Source: Ancrocorticia sp. (GTDB lineage: Bacteria; Actinomycetota; Actinomycetes; Actinomycetales; Actinomycetaceae). From it: 64,000 bases of DNA. The stretch is from assembly GCA_022648165.1 (NCBI GenBank), contig JALCLX010000001.1, positions 124,001 through 188,000 on the forward strand. Direction: 5' to 3'. Under the pieces are notes generated by a model that worked only from the letters and a program-made list of their open reading frames with translations, was not told the origin of the DNA and did not search any database. Both the position numbers and the translations under genes were made by a program. Shown here in pieces: positions 16,939 through 27,252 of the stretch (its first letter is position 1; each line of letters begins with the position of its first letter).

Positions 16939-16960
16939 ACCTTTCATTTCAGGAGAACTT

Positions 16961-17584
16961 GTGGCTCGTAAGAAATCCTCAAAGTCCAACTCGCTCTTTG
17001 AGCTGTTATCAGCACAGTCTCAATACCTAGTCGATGCCGCGGATATTCTCACCCGCATTATCAGTGCGGATCCGCAGGAACGCATCACACTCAACGAAGA
17101 ACTTCACAAAGTGGAACACGGCGCGGACACCGCCTGCCACACGGTTCTCAACAAGATCAATCAATCTTTCGTCTTGCCCTTTGACCGCGAAGATCTTTAT
17201 GCCCTATCCAACGTCATCGACGACTGCGTGGACTTCATGGACGAGGCGGGCGACAACATCATCCTTTACAAACCCGGGCGGCTTCCGGAAGGCGTCTTCA
17301 CCCAGGTGGAAATCCTGCGAAATTGCGCGGCACTGACCAAGAAAACAATGGGGAAACTCGCGGTGATCGACGCCTCCACCCGCGACTATTGGATCGAAAT
17401 CAACCAACTGGAGAACCAGGGCGACCAAGTCTACCGATCTATGGTGAGCACGCTGTTCGGCGAGGCCACAGATGCGCTCGAAGCACTCAAAGTCAAGATG
17501 GTCTTGGATACCCTCGAGGAAGCAATCGACGCCTTCGAAAAACTCTCCGGAACCGTCGAATCGATTGCGATCAAGGAGTCCTGA
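16961..17584 (+). CDS. DUF47 family PhoU-like phosphate transport accessory protein
   Basis: A 207-residue, largely helical protein of the DUF47 (PhoU-like, Pit accessory) family; stretches such as LNEELHKVEHGADTACHTVL and FDREDLYALSNVIDDCVDFM match the family's metal-binding helical repeats rich in E/D. GTG at 16961 follows AGGAG by about 5 bases. The stop is 1 base before the TTG start of the Pit transporter, the standard DUF47-pit gene pair, where it is thought to regulate or gate the transporter. Confidence 0.92.
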   Translation: MARKKSSKSNSLFELLSAQSQYLVDAADILTRIISADPQERITLNEELHKVEHGADTACHTVLNKINQSFVLPFDREDLYALSNVIDDCVDFMDEAGDNIILYKPGRLPEGVFTQVEILRNCAALTKKTMGKLAVIDASTRDYWIEINQLENQGDQVYRSMVSTLFGEATDALEALKVKMVLDTLEEAIDAFEKLSGTVESIAIKES

Positions 17585-17585
17585 C

Positions 17586-18617
17586 TTGACGGAAACGCTC
17601 GTACTGGTCGGATTCATCATCGCCGTCGCGTTTATCTTCGATTTTACGAACGGATTCCATGATGCGGCGAACGCAATCGCGACCTCGGTAGCAACACGAG
17701 CACTCTCGCCCAAAGTGGCCCTCACGATGGCTGCCGCGATGAACTTCATCGGCGCAATGATTGGAACGGGCGTCGCTACCACGATCGGCGGCGGCATCAT
17801 CGACATTACGGAAGCGCATCGTTCGGCCAGCGGCGCTAATTATGCTGGCCTGGTCATTGTACTCGGCGCACTCGCCGGCGCTATCACCTGGAATCTAATC
17901 ACGTGGTGGTTTGGCTTACCGTCTTCGTCGTCGCACGCTCTCATCGGCGGTTTGGCTGGTGCTGGGCTGGTGGGCGCCATCACCGTGCATTGGGATGTCA
18001 TCCTCGATAAGGTAATCATCCCGATGGTGGTTTCTCCATTGGTGGGATTCCTCATCGCCTATTTCCTAATGAAGCTGGTACTCCAACTGCTGGCGAATGC
18101 AACCTATAAGTCGACGATGCGCCGCTTCCGCCACGCCCAAACCATTTCTGCGGCGGCGCTCGCATTGGGCCACGGTTTGCAGGACGCGCAGAAAACTATG
18201 GGCGTCGTCGTAATCGCTTTGATCGCTGGCGGATATCACGAAGATCCTAGCGTAATCCCGGTCTGGGTGAAGCTGGGCGCGGCGCTCGCAATCTCGCTCG
18301 GCACGTATGCCGGTGGCGGCCGCATCATGAAAACGCTGGGCCAAAAAATTATCGACCTAGATCCCGCTCGCGGCTTCGTCGCTGAAATCACCGGCGCCTC
18401 TGTGCTCTACACAACCGCGTTCCTGTGGGAAGCCCCCATCTCCACCACGCACACGATCACGTGCGCAATTATGGGTGTAGGTGCAACAAAACGTAAGTCG
18501 GCTGTGCGCTGGGGCATCGCGGGAAACATCGTCACCGCATGGATCTTCACATTGCCCGCCGCAGCGACGGTTTCCGCCGCAGCGACCTGGTTGCTCCTGC
18601 ACCTGGTCCCGGTTTAG
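17586..18617 (+). CDS. pit: Inorganic phosphate transporter, PiT family
   Basis: Low-affinity phosphate:cation symporter of 343 residues with about ten membrane segments. The PiT signature occurs near both ends: DFTNGFHDAANAIATSVATR at the N-terminus and the inverted-repeat half STTHTITCAIMGVGATKRK at the C-terminus. An open frame extends into the DUF47 gene, but the TTG at 17586, with AAGGAG 7 bases before it and directly after the DUF47 stop, is the sensible start. It faces the high-affinity pst operon end to end, so both uptake systems sit side by side. Confidence 0.94.
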   Translation: MTETLVLVGFIIAVAFIFDFTNGFHDAANAIATSVATRALSPKVALTMAAAMNFIGAMIGTGVATTIGGGIIDITEAHRSASGANYAGLVIVLGALAGAITWNLITWWFGLPSSSSHALIGGLAGAGLVGAITVHWDVILDKVIIPMVVSPLVGFLIAYFLMKLVLQLLANATYKSTMRRFRHAQTISAAALALGHGLQDAQKTMGVVVIALIAGGYHEDPSVIPVWVKLGAALAISLGTYAGGGRIMKTLGQKIIDLDPARGFVAEITGASVLYTTAFLWEAPISTTHTITCAIMGVGATKRKSAVRWGIAGNIVTAWIFTLPAAATVSAAATWLLLHLVPV

Positions 18618-18724
18618 AAGGGTTCCGGTTTAGAGAGTCCTGTTTCCGTTTTAGGAGGGTTCTGGTAGAGGGCCGACGACCACGTCCTCGCACCCGCAAC
18701 CGTCACCGTACTCGCCCGCAACCG

Positions 18725-19594
18725 TCATCCGAAACGTCCGGAGACGTAATCTTCGGTCGCTTTTTCACCGGGATTAGAGAAGATGGTCTCCGTCTCATCG
18801 AATTCGACTAGATGGCCTGGCTTGCCGGCACCGTCAATATTAAAAAATCCTGTCATCTGCGATACGCGTGCGGCCTGTTGCATATTGTGCGTCACGATAA
18901 CAATCGTGTAATCGGATTTGAGCTCCATCATGAGGTCTTCGATCGCCAACGTGGAGATCGGGTCAAGTGCGGAGCACGGTTCGTCCATGAGCAGCACATC
19001 GGGCTTCACGGCTATCGCGCGGGCGATGCACAGCCGTTGTTGTTGTCCACCCGAAAGGGAGGATCCCGGCCGATCAAGCCTGTCTTTGACCTCCTCCCAC
19101 AGATTCGCGCCACGCAGAGAGGTTTCAACGATTTCTTGTGCTTCTGACCGTTTGAGCTTTTTACGGTTCAGCCGCATACCCGCGAGCACATTGTCGGCGA
19201 TGGACATAGTGGGGAATGGATTTGGGCGCTGGAATACCATCCCAACCCGGCTGCGCACGCTCACTGGATCCACATCCGGCGCATAGATATCTTGTCCATC
19301 GATCAGGACTTCGCCTTCTACGCGCGCACCTGGTATCACTTCGTGCATCCGGTTGAGGGATCGCAAGAACGTTGACTTTCCGCATCCGGAGGGACCGATA
19401 AGAGCAGTGATGGCGCACGGCCGGATATAGACATTGACGTCTTGCACTGCCAGAAACGATCCATAGTAGATGCTCTCGTTTGTCACTTTGATGCCGCTTT
19501 GGGTGGCAGTGCTCTCTTGTTCCATGACAAATCCTTCGAGGTGACGTGCAATCGGTGCTTCTTCTTGCATCAGGTTTTCTTCCACCGTGCTCAT
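18725..19594 (-). CDS. pstB: Phosphate ABC transporter ATP-binding protein PstB
   Basis: ATPase of 289 residues powering PstSCA phosphate import. Walker [10 protein letters not shown] (about residues 67-75), the PstB-specific FQRPNPFP, signature [14 protein letters not shown], Walker [14 protein letters not shown] and the terminal [10 protein letters not shown] are all present. The ATG at 19594 overlaps the pstA stop by four bases (ATGA) and has GGGAG upstream; an upstream in-frame extension is rejected. The N-terminus is about 30 residues longer than in E. coli PstB and acidic. Last gene of the operon. Confidence 0.97.
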   Translation of the reverse strand: MSTVEENLMQEEAPIARHLEGFVMEQESTATQSGIKVTNESIYYGSFLAVQDVNVYIRPCAITALIGPSGCGKSTFLRSLNRMHEVIPGARVEGEVLIDGQDIYAPDVDPVSVRSRVGMVFQRPNPFPTMSIADNVLAGMRLNRKKLKRSEAQEIVETSLRGANLWEEVKDRLDRPGSSLSGGQQQRLCIARAIAVKPDVLLMDEPCSALDPISTLAIEDLMMELKSDYTIVIVTHNMQQAARVSQMTGFFNIDGAGKPGHLVEFDETETIFSNPGEKATEDYVSGRFG

Positions 19595-20562
19595 CTTTCT
19601 CCCTTCGGCGCGAAAACCCGCGCAATGATGCGAGCGAACAAATTCAACAGCAAGACGATGAGTACGAGTACCAGCGCGCCGGCCCACGCAAGCGGGAAGT
19701 TGCCCGCAACGTACTGGTTGTAGACAAACACTGGCAACGTCATCACACGGTCATTAAAGAGTGAGAAATTGTAGTAGTCAGTAGATCCCGCAGTGATGAG
19801 CAGCGGCGCTGACTCACCGATAATGCGTGCGGTAGCAATCACGCAACCTGAAACGATTCCAGGAAGTGCCGTACGCAGCACCACGGCGATGATCGTGCGG
19901 GATTTGGTAACTCCCAGCGCGTAGGAGGCTTCTCGGAGCTCATTCGGGATGAGCCGCAGCATCTCCTCCGTATTTCTCACGACGATCGGCGTCATAAGGA
20001 CAACCAGCGCAACCGATCCCATGAAGCCGGAACGATATGCAGGGTCACCTACCAACACAGGCAGCATCGCCGCGGCGAATAAGCCTGCCACGATGGAAGG
20101 AATACCGGTCATGATGTCCACCAGGAAGGTGATGACGCGCTGCAGCCAGCCCCCCTTGTATTCCACCAGGTAGATAGCGGTGAGAATACCAAGCGGAATC
20201 GAAATAATGGCGGTGGAAAGAGTCACTTCCAACGTTCCGATAATCGCATGCCCTGCGCCCGGAGTTGCGCCGCTGAGTGTCATTCCTTCAGTAGTGTGAG
20301 TGAAGAAAGTGCCACTCATGTCTGCCATACCGTTGACGACGACGGTGTAGAGCAGCGACACCAAAGGTATCAATGCGATGATGAAGGAAGCTCCGATCAA
20401 CGCAGTGGCAAACCTGTCCTTGGCAATGCGGCCCCGACTAATTCCGCCGCGCCGCTTCTTAACTTCCGCCACGCGTCCCGAATGCCCAGGCTGTGTCGGC
20501 TCGCCTTGCATGGCACGCGCAGGTCCCGTGCTCTCCGGTGTTGATTCAGTGAGGATGCTCAT
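19591..20562 (-). CDS. pstA: Phosphate ABC transporter permease PstA
   Basis: Inner-membrane permease of 323 residues. A charged N-terminal tail ([20 protein letters not shown]) precedes six membrane segments; the EAA-type loop reads [16 protein letters not shown]. The ATG at 20562 overlaps the pstC stop by four bases (ATGA), which selects this start over the upstream frame extension. Forms the channel with PstC. Confidence 0.96.
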   Translation of the reverse strand: MSILTESTPESTGPARAMQGEPTQPGHSGRVAEVKKRRGGISRGRIAKDRFATALIGASFIIALIPLVSLLYTVVVNGMADMSGTFFTHTTEGMTLSGATPGAGHAIIGTLEVTLSTAIISIPLGILTAIYLVEYKGGWLQRVITFLVDIMTGIPSIVAGLFAAAMLPVLVGDPAYRSGFMGSVALVVLMTPIVVRNTEEMLRLIPNELREASYALGVTKSRTIIAVVLRTALPGIVSGCVIATARIIGESAPLLITAGSTDYYNFSLFNDRVMTLPVFVYNQYVAGNFPLAWAGALVLVLIVLLLNLFARIIARVFAPKGER

Positions 20563-21551
20563 GCGTTCGCTCCTGAGAATTCTGCGTAACGAGCCACGAT
20601 CTTGCGCGCCACCCAATTCACGGCGAAGGTGAGTGCGAAGAGCAACAGGCCCAGACCGATCAGGAACTGGCGCTCTAACCCGGCCTGCGCCTCCGGCCAG
20701 TTGAGTGCAATTTGCGAAGCAATGGTGGAGTGCTGGCCTGGAGACATGATGAAGAAGTTGATTTTCAGACCTGCGGACAGCACCATCAGCAACGCCATAG
20801 TTTCACCTAGCGCACGCCCCAAGCCCAGCATCGCTGCGGACACAATGCCAGACCGTCCGATAGGCAGTACCGTCATCCGAATCATTTCCCACCGTGTAGC
20901 ACCAAGTCCCAGGGCCGCCTCCTCTTGAAGCCGCGGTGTTTGCAAAAAGACCTCACGGCACAAAGAGGTAATAATCGGCAGGATCATGATCGCTAGAACC
21001 AGGCCGCCCATCAGGATGTTCCTGGCGGGCGGAACGAAATGCACCAGTTCAGGGGTGAGCGGCCACCAGGAGACATTGTCAGCCAGCCACCCCATCCCTG
21101 GCACATCATCCACCCACCACTGCAGAATTGGGGTGAGTATGTCCGATATCCACACGAACACGGGCCGAATGATCGGCTCAAGGGTTTTCATTCCCCAGAG
21201 TCCGAACACCACGGAGGGGATCGCGGCCAGCAGATCAATCACATAACCGAAACCGGCCGCGAAACGCCGCGGAGCGTAATGGGAGATGAAAAGCGCAATG
21301 CCAATTGAGAATGGCACCGCTACGACCAACGCGATTACGGAGGAAAGCACTGTTCCGAACAGTGCAGCGGCTGCGAACTGCCAAAAGCTCATGCCCTTGG
21401 TGAAGCCCACCTCCGCTTGAATCGTTTGGTTGGAGGCAAGGAATGCCGGGTACGACTGTGAGACGAGGAAAAACGCAACCGCACCCAGCATCACGATGAT
21501 GAGGATGCCGGCCCCTTTCGAGAGGCCGGCAAACACCTTATCGCCGTTCAT
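20559..21551 (-). CDS. pstC: Phosphate ABC transporter permease PstC
   Basis: Permease of 330 residues with about six to seven membrane segments and the EAA-type loop LQEEAALGLGATRWEMIRM. The conserved PstC stretch AAIPSVVFGLWG is present. An insertion of about 50 residues with VDDVPGMGWLADNVSWWPLT lies in the loop between segments 3 and 4, as in other actinobacterial PstC proteins. The gene begins directly beside the pstS stop. Confidence 0.96.
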   Translation of the reverse strand: MNGDKVFAGLSKGAGILIIVMLGAVAFFLVSQSYPAFLASNQTIQAEVGFTKGMSFWQFAAAALFGTVLSSVIALVVAVPFSIGIALFISHYAPRRFAAGFGYVIDLLAAIPSVVFGLWGMKTLEPIIRPVFVWISDILTPILQWWVDDVPGMGWLADNVSWWPLTPELVHFVPPARNILMGGLVLAIMILPIITSLCREVFLQTPRLQEEAALGLGATRWEMIRMTVLPIGRSGIVSAAMLGLGRALGETMALLMVLSAGLKINFFIMSPGQHSTIASQIALNWPEAQAGLERQFLIGLGLLLFALTFAVNWVARKIVARYAEFSGANA

Positions 21552-22667
21552 TTACTTGATGGTATCGATCGCGGCTTGGGCCTTCTCACGCAGCGTATCG
21601 GAGATGGGGGCGTTGCCTGCCCCGGCATCGGTCGCTGCCTGCTGGCCTTCTTTGGATAGGACGTAGTTGAAATACGCCTTGACATTGGCAGCCGTAGAGG
21701 CGTCGCTATACGACTGGCAGCCCATCAGGTAGGAGACAAGCACGATCGGGTATGCGCCTGCGATGGATCCATCGCGCTTCAGATCAATCGTGAGAACCGT
21801 ATCCGTGGCATCAGATGCTGCCGGTGAGCCGTCGATGATCGCAGCGGCCGCGTCGGAACTCAACTCAAGGAACTCGCCGCCCACTTCCACCTTCGCAGCC
21901 TTCAGGCTGCCGATCTGTGATGCGTCCGCGTATGTTATGGCGCCTTCGGTGGACTGCGTCAACTGGACAACTCCGGAGGTTTTCTCCGCGGACTGGGTGC
22001 CTTCGATGGGCCACACCTCAGCGGGATCGTAGCTCCATTCGTCACCCGCCGCATCCTTGAGATACTGCGTGAAGTTCTGCGTCGTACCAGACTTGTCGGC
22101 GCGATTCACAGGAATGATATCCAGATCGGGAAGATCCACGTCTGGGTTATTCTCCTTCAGGGCGTCGTCGTTCCACTTGGTGATCTTCCCAGAGAAGATA
22201 TCTGCAATGTTATCCGCAGTAAGGTTGAGTTCATCAACGCCTGGCAAGTTGTAGGCAATCGCAATCGGAGAAATGTACACGGGGAGCTCCACAACGCCAG
22301 TGTCCTGGCATGTAGTTGTCGCAGCGGCCATTTCATCTGCCGATAGCGCCTTGTCAGATCCAGCAAATTGAACCTGACCACCGATGAACTGTTCCACTCC
22401 AGTTCCCGATCCAGTCGCCTCGTAATTGACGGTCACGCCTGGCTCAGAGTTCCGGAAATTATCGCGCCATGCCTGTTGCGCGTTGGTTTGAGTGGAGGCA
22501 CCCGATCCATTGATCGTTCCGCTCAGGCCGGAACCTGTTGCGGAAGCGGTTGAATCGGATGTCGTGGTGTCGGAGCCTTCGGAGCCGGACTGGCAAGCGG
22601 ACAATGTCAACGCGAGAGCACCAGCAAGAGCCAATGTGGTGGCTTTGGTAGAGCGTGCAATCTTCAC
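21552..22667 (-). CDS. pstS: Phosphate-binding lipoprotein PstS
   Basis: Extracellular phosphate receptor of 371 residues. The signal peptide ends in the lipobox LSAC with the lipid-anchored cysteine at position 25, followed by a Ser/Thr-rich linker and the binding domain (INGSGASTQTNAQQAW, YEATGSGTGVEQF, and RADKSGTTQNF, which supply phosphate-contacting Ser/Arg/Asp/Thr residues). First gene of the pstSCAB operon; a PHO-box array lies 60-103 bases upstream. Confidence 0.97.
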   Translation of the reverse strand: MKIARSTKATTLALAGALALTLSACQSGSEGSDTTTSDSTASATGSGLSGTINGSGASTQTNAQQAWRDNFRNSEPGVTVNYEATGSGTGVEQFIGGQVQFAGSDKALSADEMAAATTTCQDTGVVELPVYISPIAIAYNLPGVDELNLTADNIADIFSGKITKWNDDALKENNPDVDLPDLDIIPVNRADKSGTTQNFTQYLKDAAGDEWSYDPAEVWPIEGTQSAEKTSGVVQLTQSTEGAITYADASQIGSLKAAKVEVGGEFLELSSDAAAAIIDGSPAASDATDTVLTIDLKRDGSIAGAYPIVLVSYLMGCQSYSDASTAANVKAYFNYVLSKEGQQAATDAGAGNAPISDTLREKAQAAIDTIK

Positions 22668-22691
22668 AGCTTTACATCCTTCATTCGTTAG

Positions 22692-22708
22692 GAACGCACT
22701 GTGCGTTC
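22692..22708. promoter_or_regulatory. Leader hairpin of pstS
   Basis: GAACGCA-CTG-TGCGTTC is a perfect 7-bp inverted repeat between the PHO boxes and the pstS start, so it would be in or near the 5' leader of the mRNA. Confidence 0.4.
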
Positions 22709-22726
22709 AACTGTCACGTTAGGGAT

Positions 22727-22770
22727 GAAGGGTGACCTCGAAGAAGCATCATGGTAAACGGGAAGTGAAC
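22727..22770 (-). promoter_or_regulatory. PHO-box array upstream of pstS
   Basis: Read toward pstS, the sequence contains GTTCACTTCCC, then GTTTACCATGA, one weak unit, and GGTCACCCTTC, each in exact 11-bp phase. This is the direct-repeat pattern bound by the actinobacterial response regulator PhoP (units like GTTCACC every 11 bp). No phoPR gene is in the window. Confidence 0.75.
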
Positions 22771-22814
22771 ACTACGCACACAGGTGAGGTTCACGACGGC
22801 GCCGCCCGGTTACC

Positions 22815-23804
22815 TCACATGATTGCTGGGCGGTACTGTTCCACGGATACGATGTGTGGTTTCTTCCCTGTGCCGCGCACAACGTGAAGTACCAATAGCT
22901 CGCCAGTCTTGAGGTACGGATCTGAAGAGGGAAGTGAGGAGCGTATATCAGGATCCGTTGCGCGTGAAATGGTGCGTATCACCGTCGGCAGCGTAGGCCG
23001 ATGCAGGCACAGCGCGGCGGTATCTTGCGATTCGTTGACCACACGCCGAAGCTCTTGCGCCATGGGTTTCTTATGTTCCGCGTAGGCAGCCTCCGTGAAC
23101 TCTGGATGTTCCACCAGGCGCACATGCGCCGCCTCACAATAGGAACGCATTGTTGCTGTGCAACGCATCCACGGTGATGACTCTACGAGGCGCACTCCAT
23201 AGGCCGCGAGTTGGCCCGCAATCGCGCGAGCGCGCGCCGTCCCCTGCGCGGTAAGGGGCCGGGTAGCTTCCACACCCTTGCCATTTTTCCAATTCGATCG
23301 TTTGATCGCCCGGGCGTGCCGCACCATGATGAGCGTCATAGTCTCGGCCGTTCCCTGCCGTTCCCACGCCAACAAACGTTCCAAAATCTCTCTGTCTTGC
23401 GGAGACGTCAGTTTCTGCACCGCCTCCACAGCCGGAAGCCACATGGCGTGATCGATCTCGTTTTTTGACGCCTTCTTGAATATTGGACGCGCCACCACTG
23501 CCGGATGGTCCTCCGGAAGCGGAACAGCCACCCAATACGTGACCTCCTTGCGTAGCCCATTGCCCAGCCGATATCTCACAACTCCCAGCGGGCGGCGCAA
23601 TGCGACGGGAACCTGAGTTTCCTCCATAATTTCGCGGATTGCACACGTGCGCAGATCCTCTGCAGGCTTAACCTTGCCTTTTGGGAAAGACCAATCGTCA
23701 TACCGCGGCCGATGGATCAGCAAAGTTTCAGGACCTGCGGCCGTACGGCGCCACAAAACCCCTCCGGCGGCCCTCACATCTACATGCGTTCCCACAGTGA
23801 TCAC
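22815..23804 (-). CDS. mutT1: MutT1-type NUDIX hydrolase / histidine phosphatase
   Basis: Two-domain protein of 329 residues like mycobacterial MutT1, which cleans up 8-oxo-dGTP and diadenosine polyphosphates. The N-terminal NUDIX box runs from G43 to V65 (GKVKPAED then REIMEETQV); the consensus glycine near its end is Q64 here. The C-terminal half is a SixA/phosphoglycerate-mutase-like domain with its catalytic VRHA at R162-H163 and a later CLHRP in place of the usual second-histidine site. Its start overlaps the ppk stop by four bases, so it is translationally coupled to polyphosphate kinase, a pairing common in actinobacteria. Confidence 0.93.
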   Translation of the reverse strand: MITVGTHVDVRAAGGVLWRRTAAGPETLLIHRPRYDDWSFPKGKVKPAEDLRTCAIREIMEETQVPVALRRPLGVVRYRLGNGLRKEVTYWVAVPLPEDHPAVVARPIFKKASKNEIDHAMWLPAVEAVQKLTSPQDREILERLLAWERQGTAETMTLIMVRHARAIKRSNWKNGKGVEATRPLTAQGTARARAIAGQLAAYGVRLVESSPWMRCTATMRSYCEAAHVRLVEHPEFTEAAYAEHKKPMAQELRRVVNESQDTAALCLHRPTLPTVIRTISRATDPDIRSSLPSSDPYLKTGELLVLHVVRGTGKKPHIVSVEQYRPAIM

Positions 23805-26245
23805 TTGCTCGCAACTCGGCTGCGCGCCTGGCGCATCAAGAGCTCTTGGATATCCTGAAGTGGCCGGCCTTTCGGCGAATACTTGTGCCGCACCCAGCCA
23901 TCAGGCTCCAAATGCCACGAACTGGTAGTTTCCGCGCATGCCACGTCAATGAGCTCCACCAGAGTTTCGATCATGCTGGGATCCGTAATCTTGACCAATG
24001 CCTCGATACGGCGATCCAAATTGCGATGCATCAGATCAGCCGAGCCAATGAACACCTCTGTATCGCCGTCGTTGCAGAATGCGTAGATGCGCGAATGTTC
24101 CAAGAAGCGCCCCAGAATGGAACGGACGCGAATGTTATCTGAGAGGCCCGGAATCCCTGCACGCAGCGCGCAGATACCGCGCACTTCGATCTTCACATGT
24201 ACGCCCGCCTGGCTAGCCCGGTACAGCGCATCAATTGTGCGTTCATCAACCAACGAGTTGGTTTTGAAATTGATCCACGCGTCCTTGCCCGCTTTTTTGT
24301 TGGCGATTTCGCGTTCGATGCGGGAAATGAGGCCGGAACGAATTCCGGTGGGAGCAACCAAGAAACGGTGGAACTTCGCCTGTGGGGCGTATCCCGAAAG
24401 CTGGTTGAACAGCCGTGTCATGTCCTGCCCTACATCACGATCGCACGTGAGAATGCCAAGATCCTCATAACCGCGCGCCGTCTTTGGGTTGTAATTCCCG
24501 GTTCCTACATGGCAGTAACGCCGCAGGCCGTCTTCTTCCTGCCGCACGACCAGGCACAGCTTGCAGTGCGTCTTCAGGCCCACAATGCCGTAGACGACGT
24601 GCACTCCCGCCTGCTCCAGCTTTCCGGCCCATTCGATATTCGCTTCCTCGTCAAAACGGGCCTTGATCTCCACAACGGCGAGCACCTGTTTACCTGATTG
24701 TGCCGCGCGGATCAGAGAGTCGATGATCGGGGAATCCGACGACGTCCGGTAAAGCGTCTGTTTGATCGCAAGTACCCGAGGATCAGCCGCCGCCTGTGCC
24801 ACGAATTGTTGCACAGATGTGGAAAACGAATCATAGGGGTGATGCAGCAGGATGTCGTGCCGCCTGATTGCCTCAAAGAAGTCGCGCGGTTTTGAGGATT
24901 CCACTTCCGCGAGCCCGTGGGCTGTAACCGGAACGAACGGCGGGTACTTCAAATTGGGACGGTCCAAATCGTGAATCACGTTGAGGCCCGTCAAGTCAAG
25001 CGGCGCCGGAAGCCGGAACACGTCGTCGTCGCGGATTCCCAGCTCTCGGACCAACAGATTCAAGACGTGTTCGGAGATCCCGGTCTCCACTTCCAGGCGA
25101 ACCGCCGGCCCGAAACGCCGCTTGAGCAGCTCCTTTTCCATCGCGGTCAGCAAGTTCTCCGCGTCGTCTTCCTCAACTTCCAGATCCTCATTGCGGGTTA
25201 CCCGGAAGTTGTGATGCTCAATGATCTCCATCCCGGGAAACAGCTGATCGAGGTGGGCACCGATCACTTCCTCCAACGGAATGTACTTGGTGCGTCCCTC
25301 CGTGTCCGCCGGTACGTCCTCCGGGCGGTATGGACGGCCATCCGCATCCACAGCGATGAAGCGCGGCAGCAGCGGCGGCACTTTCACCCGCGCAAACAAA
25401 TCTTTGCCCGTTCTCGGGTTGCGCAGTACTACAGCCAAATTCAGCGATAAGCCGGAAATATAGGGAAATGGATGCGCAGGATCGACGGCGAGGGGGGTGA
25501 GCACGGGGAAGATCTGCTTCTTGAAGAACTTCCGCAGCTTTTCGCGTTCCGGTTCCTCCAGGTCCTTCCAGTGAAGGATGTCGATGCCCACGTCGGCCAG
25601 CTTGGGCTGCACGTCCTCCGCGAAAACCTTCGCGTGGCGCGCCATCAACTCTTGAGCACGGTCAGTGATGCCATCCAGCGTTTGCCGTGGGCTCAGGCCC
25701 GACGACGACGTCACCGCCATTCCGGTTGCGATGCGCCGCTTGAGCCCAGCCACGCGCACCATGAAGAACTCATCCAGATTCGAGGCAAATATCGCCAAGA
25801 ACCACGCGCGCTCTAGGATTGGGAGTTCTTGGTCCTCTGCTTGTTCCAGAACCCTTTCGTTGAACGCGAGCCATGAAAGCTCGCGATCCGCGAATCTCCC
25901 CTCTGGCAATCGCGATTCATCCAGCGATTTGCGTGAGCGTTTCGCCTCCTCACGCGCTTCTTTCGCCATCTCCATAAGCGACTGGGTCTCTATAGCAGAA
26001 CCGAGCCGGAGCCGCGCCTGCCGGCGCGCGCGTTCCGCGAGCATATCCTCAATATCGACAATTGAATCGCCAGATTCGTCTTCAACCAGGTCCGGATCCT
26101 CTTCGTCGGTAAGGCCTAACCCTGGATCCGGATCCGAGGCGTCTTCCGCAGTGGATAATTCATCGGGTGTCTCAGGTAATTCTTGAGCGCTCATCGAACG
26201 CGCGAGCTCCTCATAAAAACTCGTCGCATGGGAATCTTCTTCCAT
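23801..26245 (-). CDS. ppk: Polyphosphate kinase 1
   Basis: Makes inorganic polyphosphate from ATP reversibly. The protein has 814 residues; the catalytic histidine that becomes phosphorylated is H579 in [19 protein letters not shown], and the second conserved histidine is H740 in [14 protein letters not shown]. The core is preceded by an acidic N-terminal extension of about 110 residues (many D/E, then a basic helix with [11 protein letters not shown]) absent from E. coli Ppk, giving the RNA-degradosome-type actinobacterial form. Position beside the pst operon fits a role in phosphate storage. Confidence 0.96.
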   Translation of the reverse strand: MEEDSHATSFYEELARSMSAQELPETPDELSTAEDASDPDPGLGLTDEEDPDLVEDESGDSIVDIEDMLAERARRQARLRLGSAIETQSLMEMAKEAREEAKRSRKSLDESRLPEGRFADRELSWLAFNERVLEQAEDQELPILERAWFLAIFASNLDEFFMVRVAGLKRRIATGMAVTSSSGLSPRQTLDGITDRAQELMARHAKVFAEDVQPKLADVGIDILHWKDLEEPEREKLRKFFKKQIFPVLTPLAVDPAHPFPYISGLSLNLAVVLRNPRTGKDLFARVKVPPLLPRFIAVDADGRPYRPEDVPADTEGRTKYIPLEEVIGAHLDQLFPGMEIIEHHNFRVTRNEDLEVEEDDAENLLTAMEKELLKRRFGPAVRLEVETGISEHVLNLLVRELGIRDDDVFRLPAPLDLTGLNVIHDLDRPNLKYPPFVPVTAHGLAEVESSKPRDFFEAIRRHDILLHHPYDSFSTSVQQFVAQAAADPRVLAIKQTLYRTSSDSPIIDSLIRAAQSGKQVLAVVEIKARFDEEANIEWAGKLEQAGVHVVYGIVGLKTHCKLCLVVRQEEDGLRRYCHVGTGNYNPKTARGYEDLGILTCDRDVGQDMTRLFNQLSGYAPQAKFHRFLVAPTGIRSGLISRIEREIANKKAGKDAWINFKTNSLVDERTIDALYRASQAGVHVKIEVRGICALRAGIPGLSDNIRVRSILGRFLEHSRIYAFCNDGDTEVFIGSADLMHRNLDRRIEALVKITDPSMIETLVELIDVACAETTSSWHLEPDGWVRHKYSPKGRPLQDIQELLMRQARSRVASK

Positions 26246-26319
26246 AACAGAACCCTTCGCCTGTCGTGAGAATCAAGGACTGTGAGCGTGTGGGACCGGA
26301 GATACCAGTACTCACACGG

Positions 26320-26946
26320 CTACTCTAGCTGGCCGGATGCGGCGAGCGCCGCAGCATTCCGGAACTCTTTCGACGTCTCCAATAAGGCGGCATCGCGCCG
26401 CGTCACGCGAGTTGCCAGCGGATCTGAATCGGATTCGATCCATTTCGATTCTGCAGTTCCTAAGAAATCCGTAAATCGCGCCGAATCCACCAACACATCC
26501 ACGAAATCACCCTCGAACGTCCCAGATAGCACGGCATTCCATTCTTGGCGAACTGTGCCCGGTTTGGGAGTCATTGCCACCTTGAGTTCACCAGCTTTTC
26601 CGTGGGCCATATCGAATTCCGCCGCTTTGGCGTATCGCTCTGAAATCGCGGCACCATCGCGGCGAATCCATTCATACAAGAGGTAACCCCGCCACAGAAT
26701 GCCCGGCAGGGAATCTTCCGGCGAACGCACCCACGTTTCGGCCAGAACGTCAATTCCCTCGTCGTCCACAAGAGCGAGGATGCGCTTCACGGTCTCTGGA
26801 TCGTCCTCAATGTAATGGCGTCCCATCGGTAGCAGGGCCTGCGCAGACGTGTGAGCAAGTTCCGAGTTGTAAGCCACATCAGATTCGCCTTCGATGGCCT
26901 CAATCTGTTCATCATCCAACTGTGCGGGGCGGCGTGGCCTTGTCAT
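26320..26946 (-). CDS. Conserved hypothetical protein
   Basis: A 208-residue soluble protein without signal peptide or membrane segment that I do not recognise. The N-terminus MTRPRRPAQLDDEQIEAIEG is polar; a central helical region reads RILALVDDEGIDVLAETWVR and LWRGYLLYEWIRRDG. The ATG at 26946 has AGGAGG at good distance, so the start is secure, and a 23-residue upstream extension is rejected. It lies 74 bases before ppk on the same strand and may share its transcript. Confidence 0.75.
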   Translation of the reverse strand: MTRPRRPAQLDDEQIEAIEGESDVAYNSELAHTSAQALLPMGRHYIEDDPETVKRILALVDDEGIDVLAETWVRSPEDSLPGILWRGYLLYEWIRRDGAAISERYAKAAEFDMAHGKAGELKVAMTPKPGTVRQEWNAVLSGTFEGDFVDVLVDSARFTDFLGTAESKWIESDSDPLATRVTRRDAALLETSKEFRNAAALAASGQLE

Positions 26947-27156
26947 AATAGAACCTCCTCTTCGTGTGCGCCGCACGCTTGCCGTGTGCTGCGCCTTGTC
27001 TTTATTGTCTCGCACATCACCGCATCATGGGGGCGTTTGCTCTTCAGACCAAAAACGGCCGCCACCCCTGTTTAGAGAGCTCCGAGAGTGCGCGGACCAT
27101 CACTGAGCTGACCGATTTAGACTAGAAGCGCAAATCCCGGTATGCTGGTATGCGTT

Positions 27157-27176
27157 CTACAGCGCGAGCGCTGTAG
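27157..27176 (+). promoter_or_regulatory. Hairpin abutting the tRNA-Lys 5' end
   Basis: CTACAGCG-CGAG-CGCTGTAG is a perfect 8-bp stem ending one base before the first tRNA nucleotide. It could be a 5'-leader structure of the pre-tRNA; TATGCT/TATGCG -10-like sequences lie just upstream. Confidence 0.45.
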
Positions 27177-27252
27177 GGGCCTATAGCTCAATTGGCAGAG
27201 CAGCGTCCTTTTAAGTCGTGGGTTCTGGGTTCGAGTCCCAGTGGGCCTACCA
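27177..27252 (+). tRNA. tRNA-Lys (anticodon TTT), CCA encoded
   Basis: Complete cloverleaf: acceptor GGGCCTA/TGGGCCT, D-arm GCTC/GAGC, anticodon loop CTTTTAA, T-arm CTGGG-TTCGAGT-CCCAG, discriminator A and genomic CCA. The anticodon stem GCGTC/GTCGT has a T-T mismatch at positions 30-40 plus a G-T pair at 27-43, which is unusual. Confidence 0.93.

Larger units (their letters stand above)
15243..16960. other. Gene-free, repeat-rich intergenic region (1.7 kb)
   Basis: No convincing protein gene lies between the GlnR-like gene and the DUF47 gene; open frames here have low-complexity Pro/Arg/Thr-rich translations and no ribosome sites. The stretch instead holds a candidate small RNA (about 15340-15465), two copies of a 73-bp palindromic element, 15-bp and 16/17-bp tandem repeats, two pairs of 25-26-bp direct repeats spaced by exactly 61 bp, and the motif GCGGACTTGTT on both strands. 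Confidence 0.8.
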
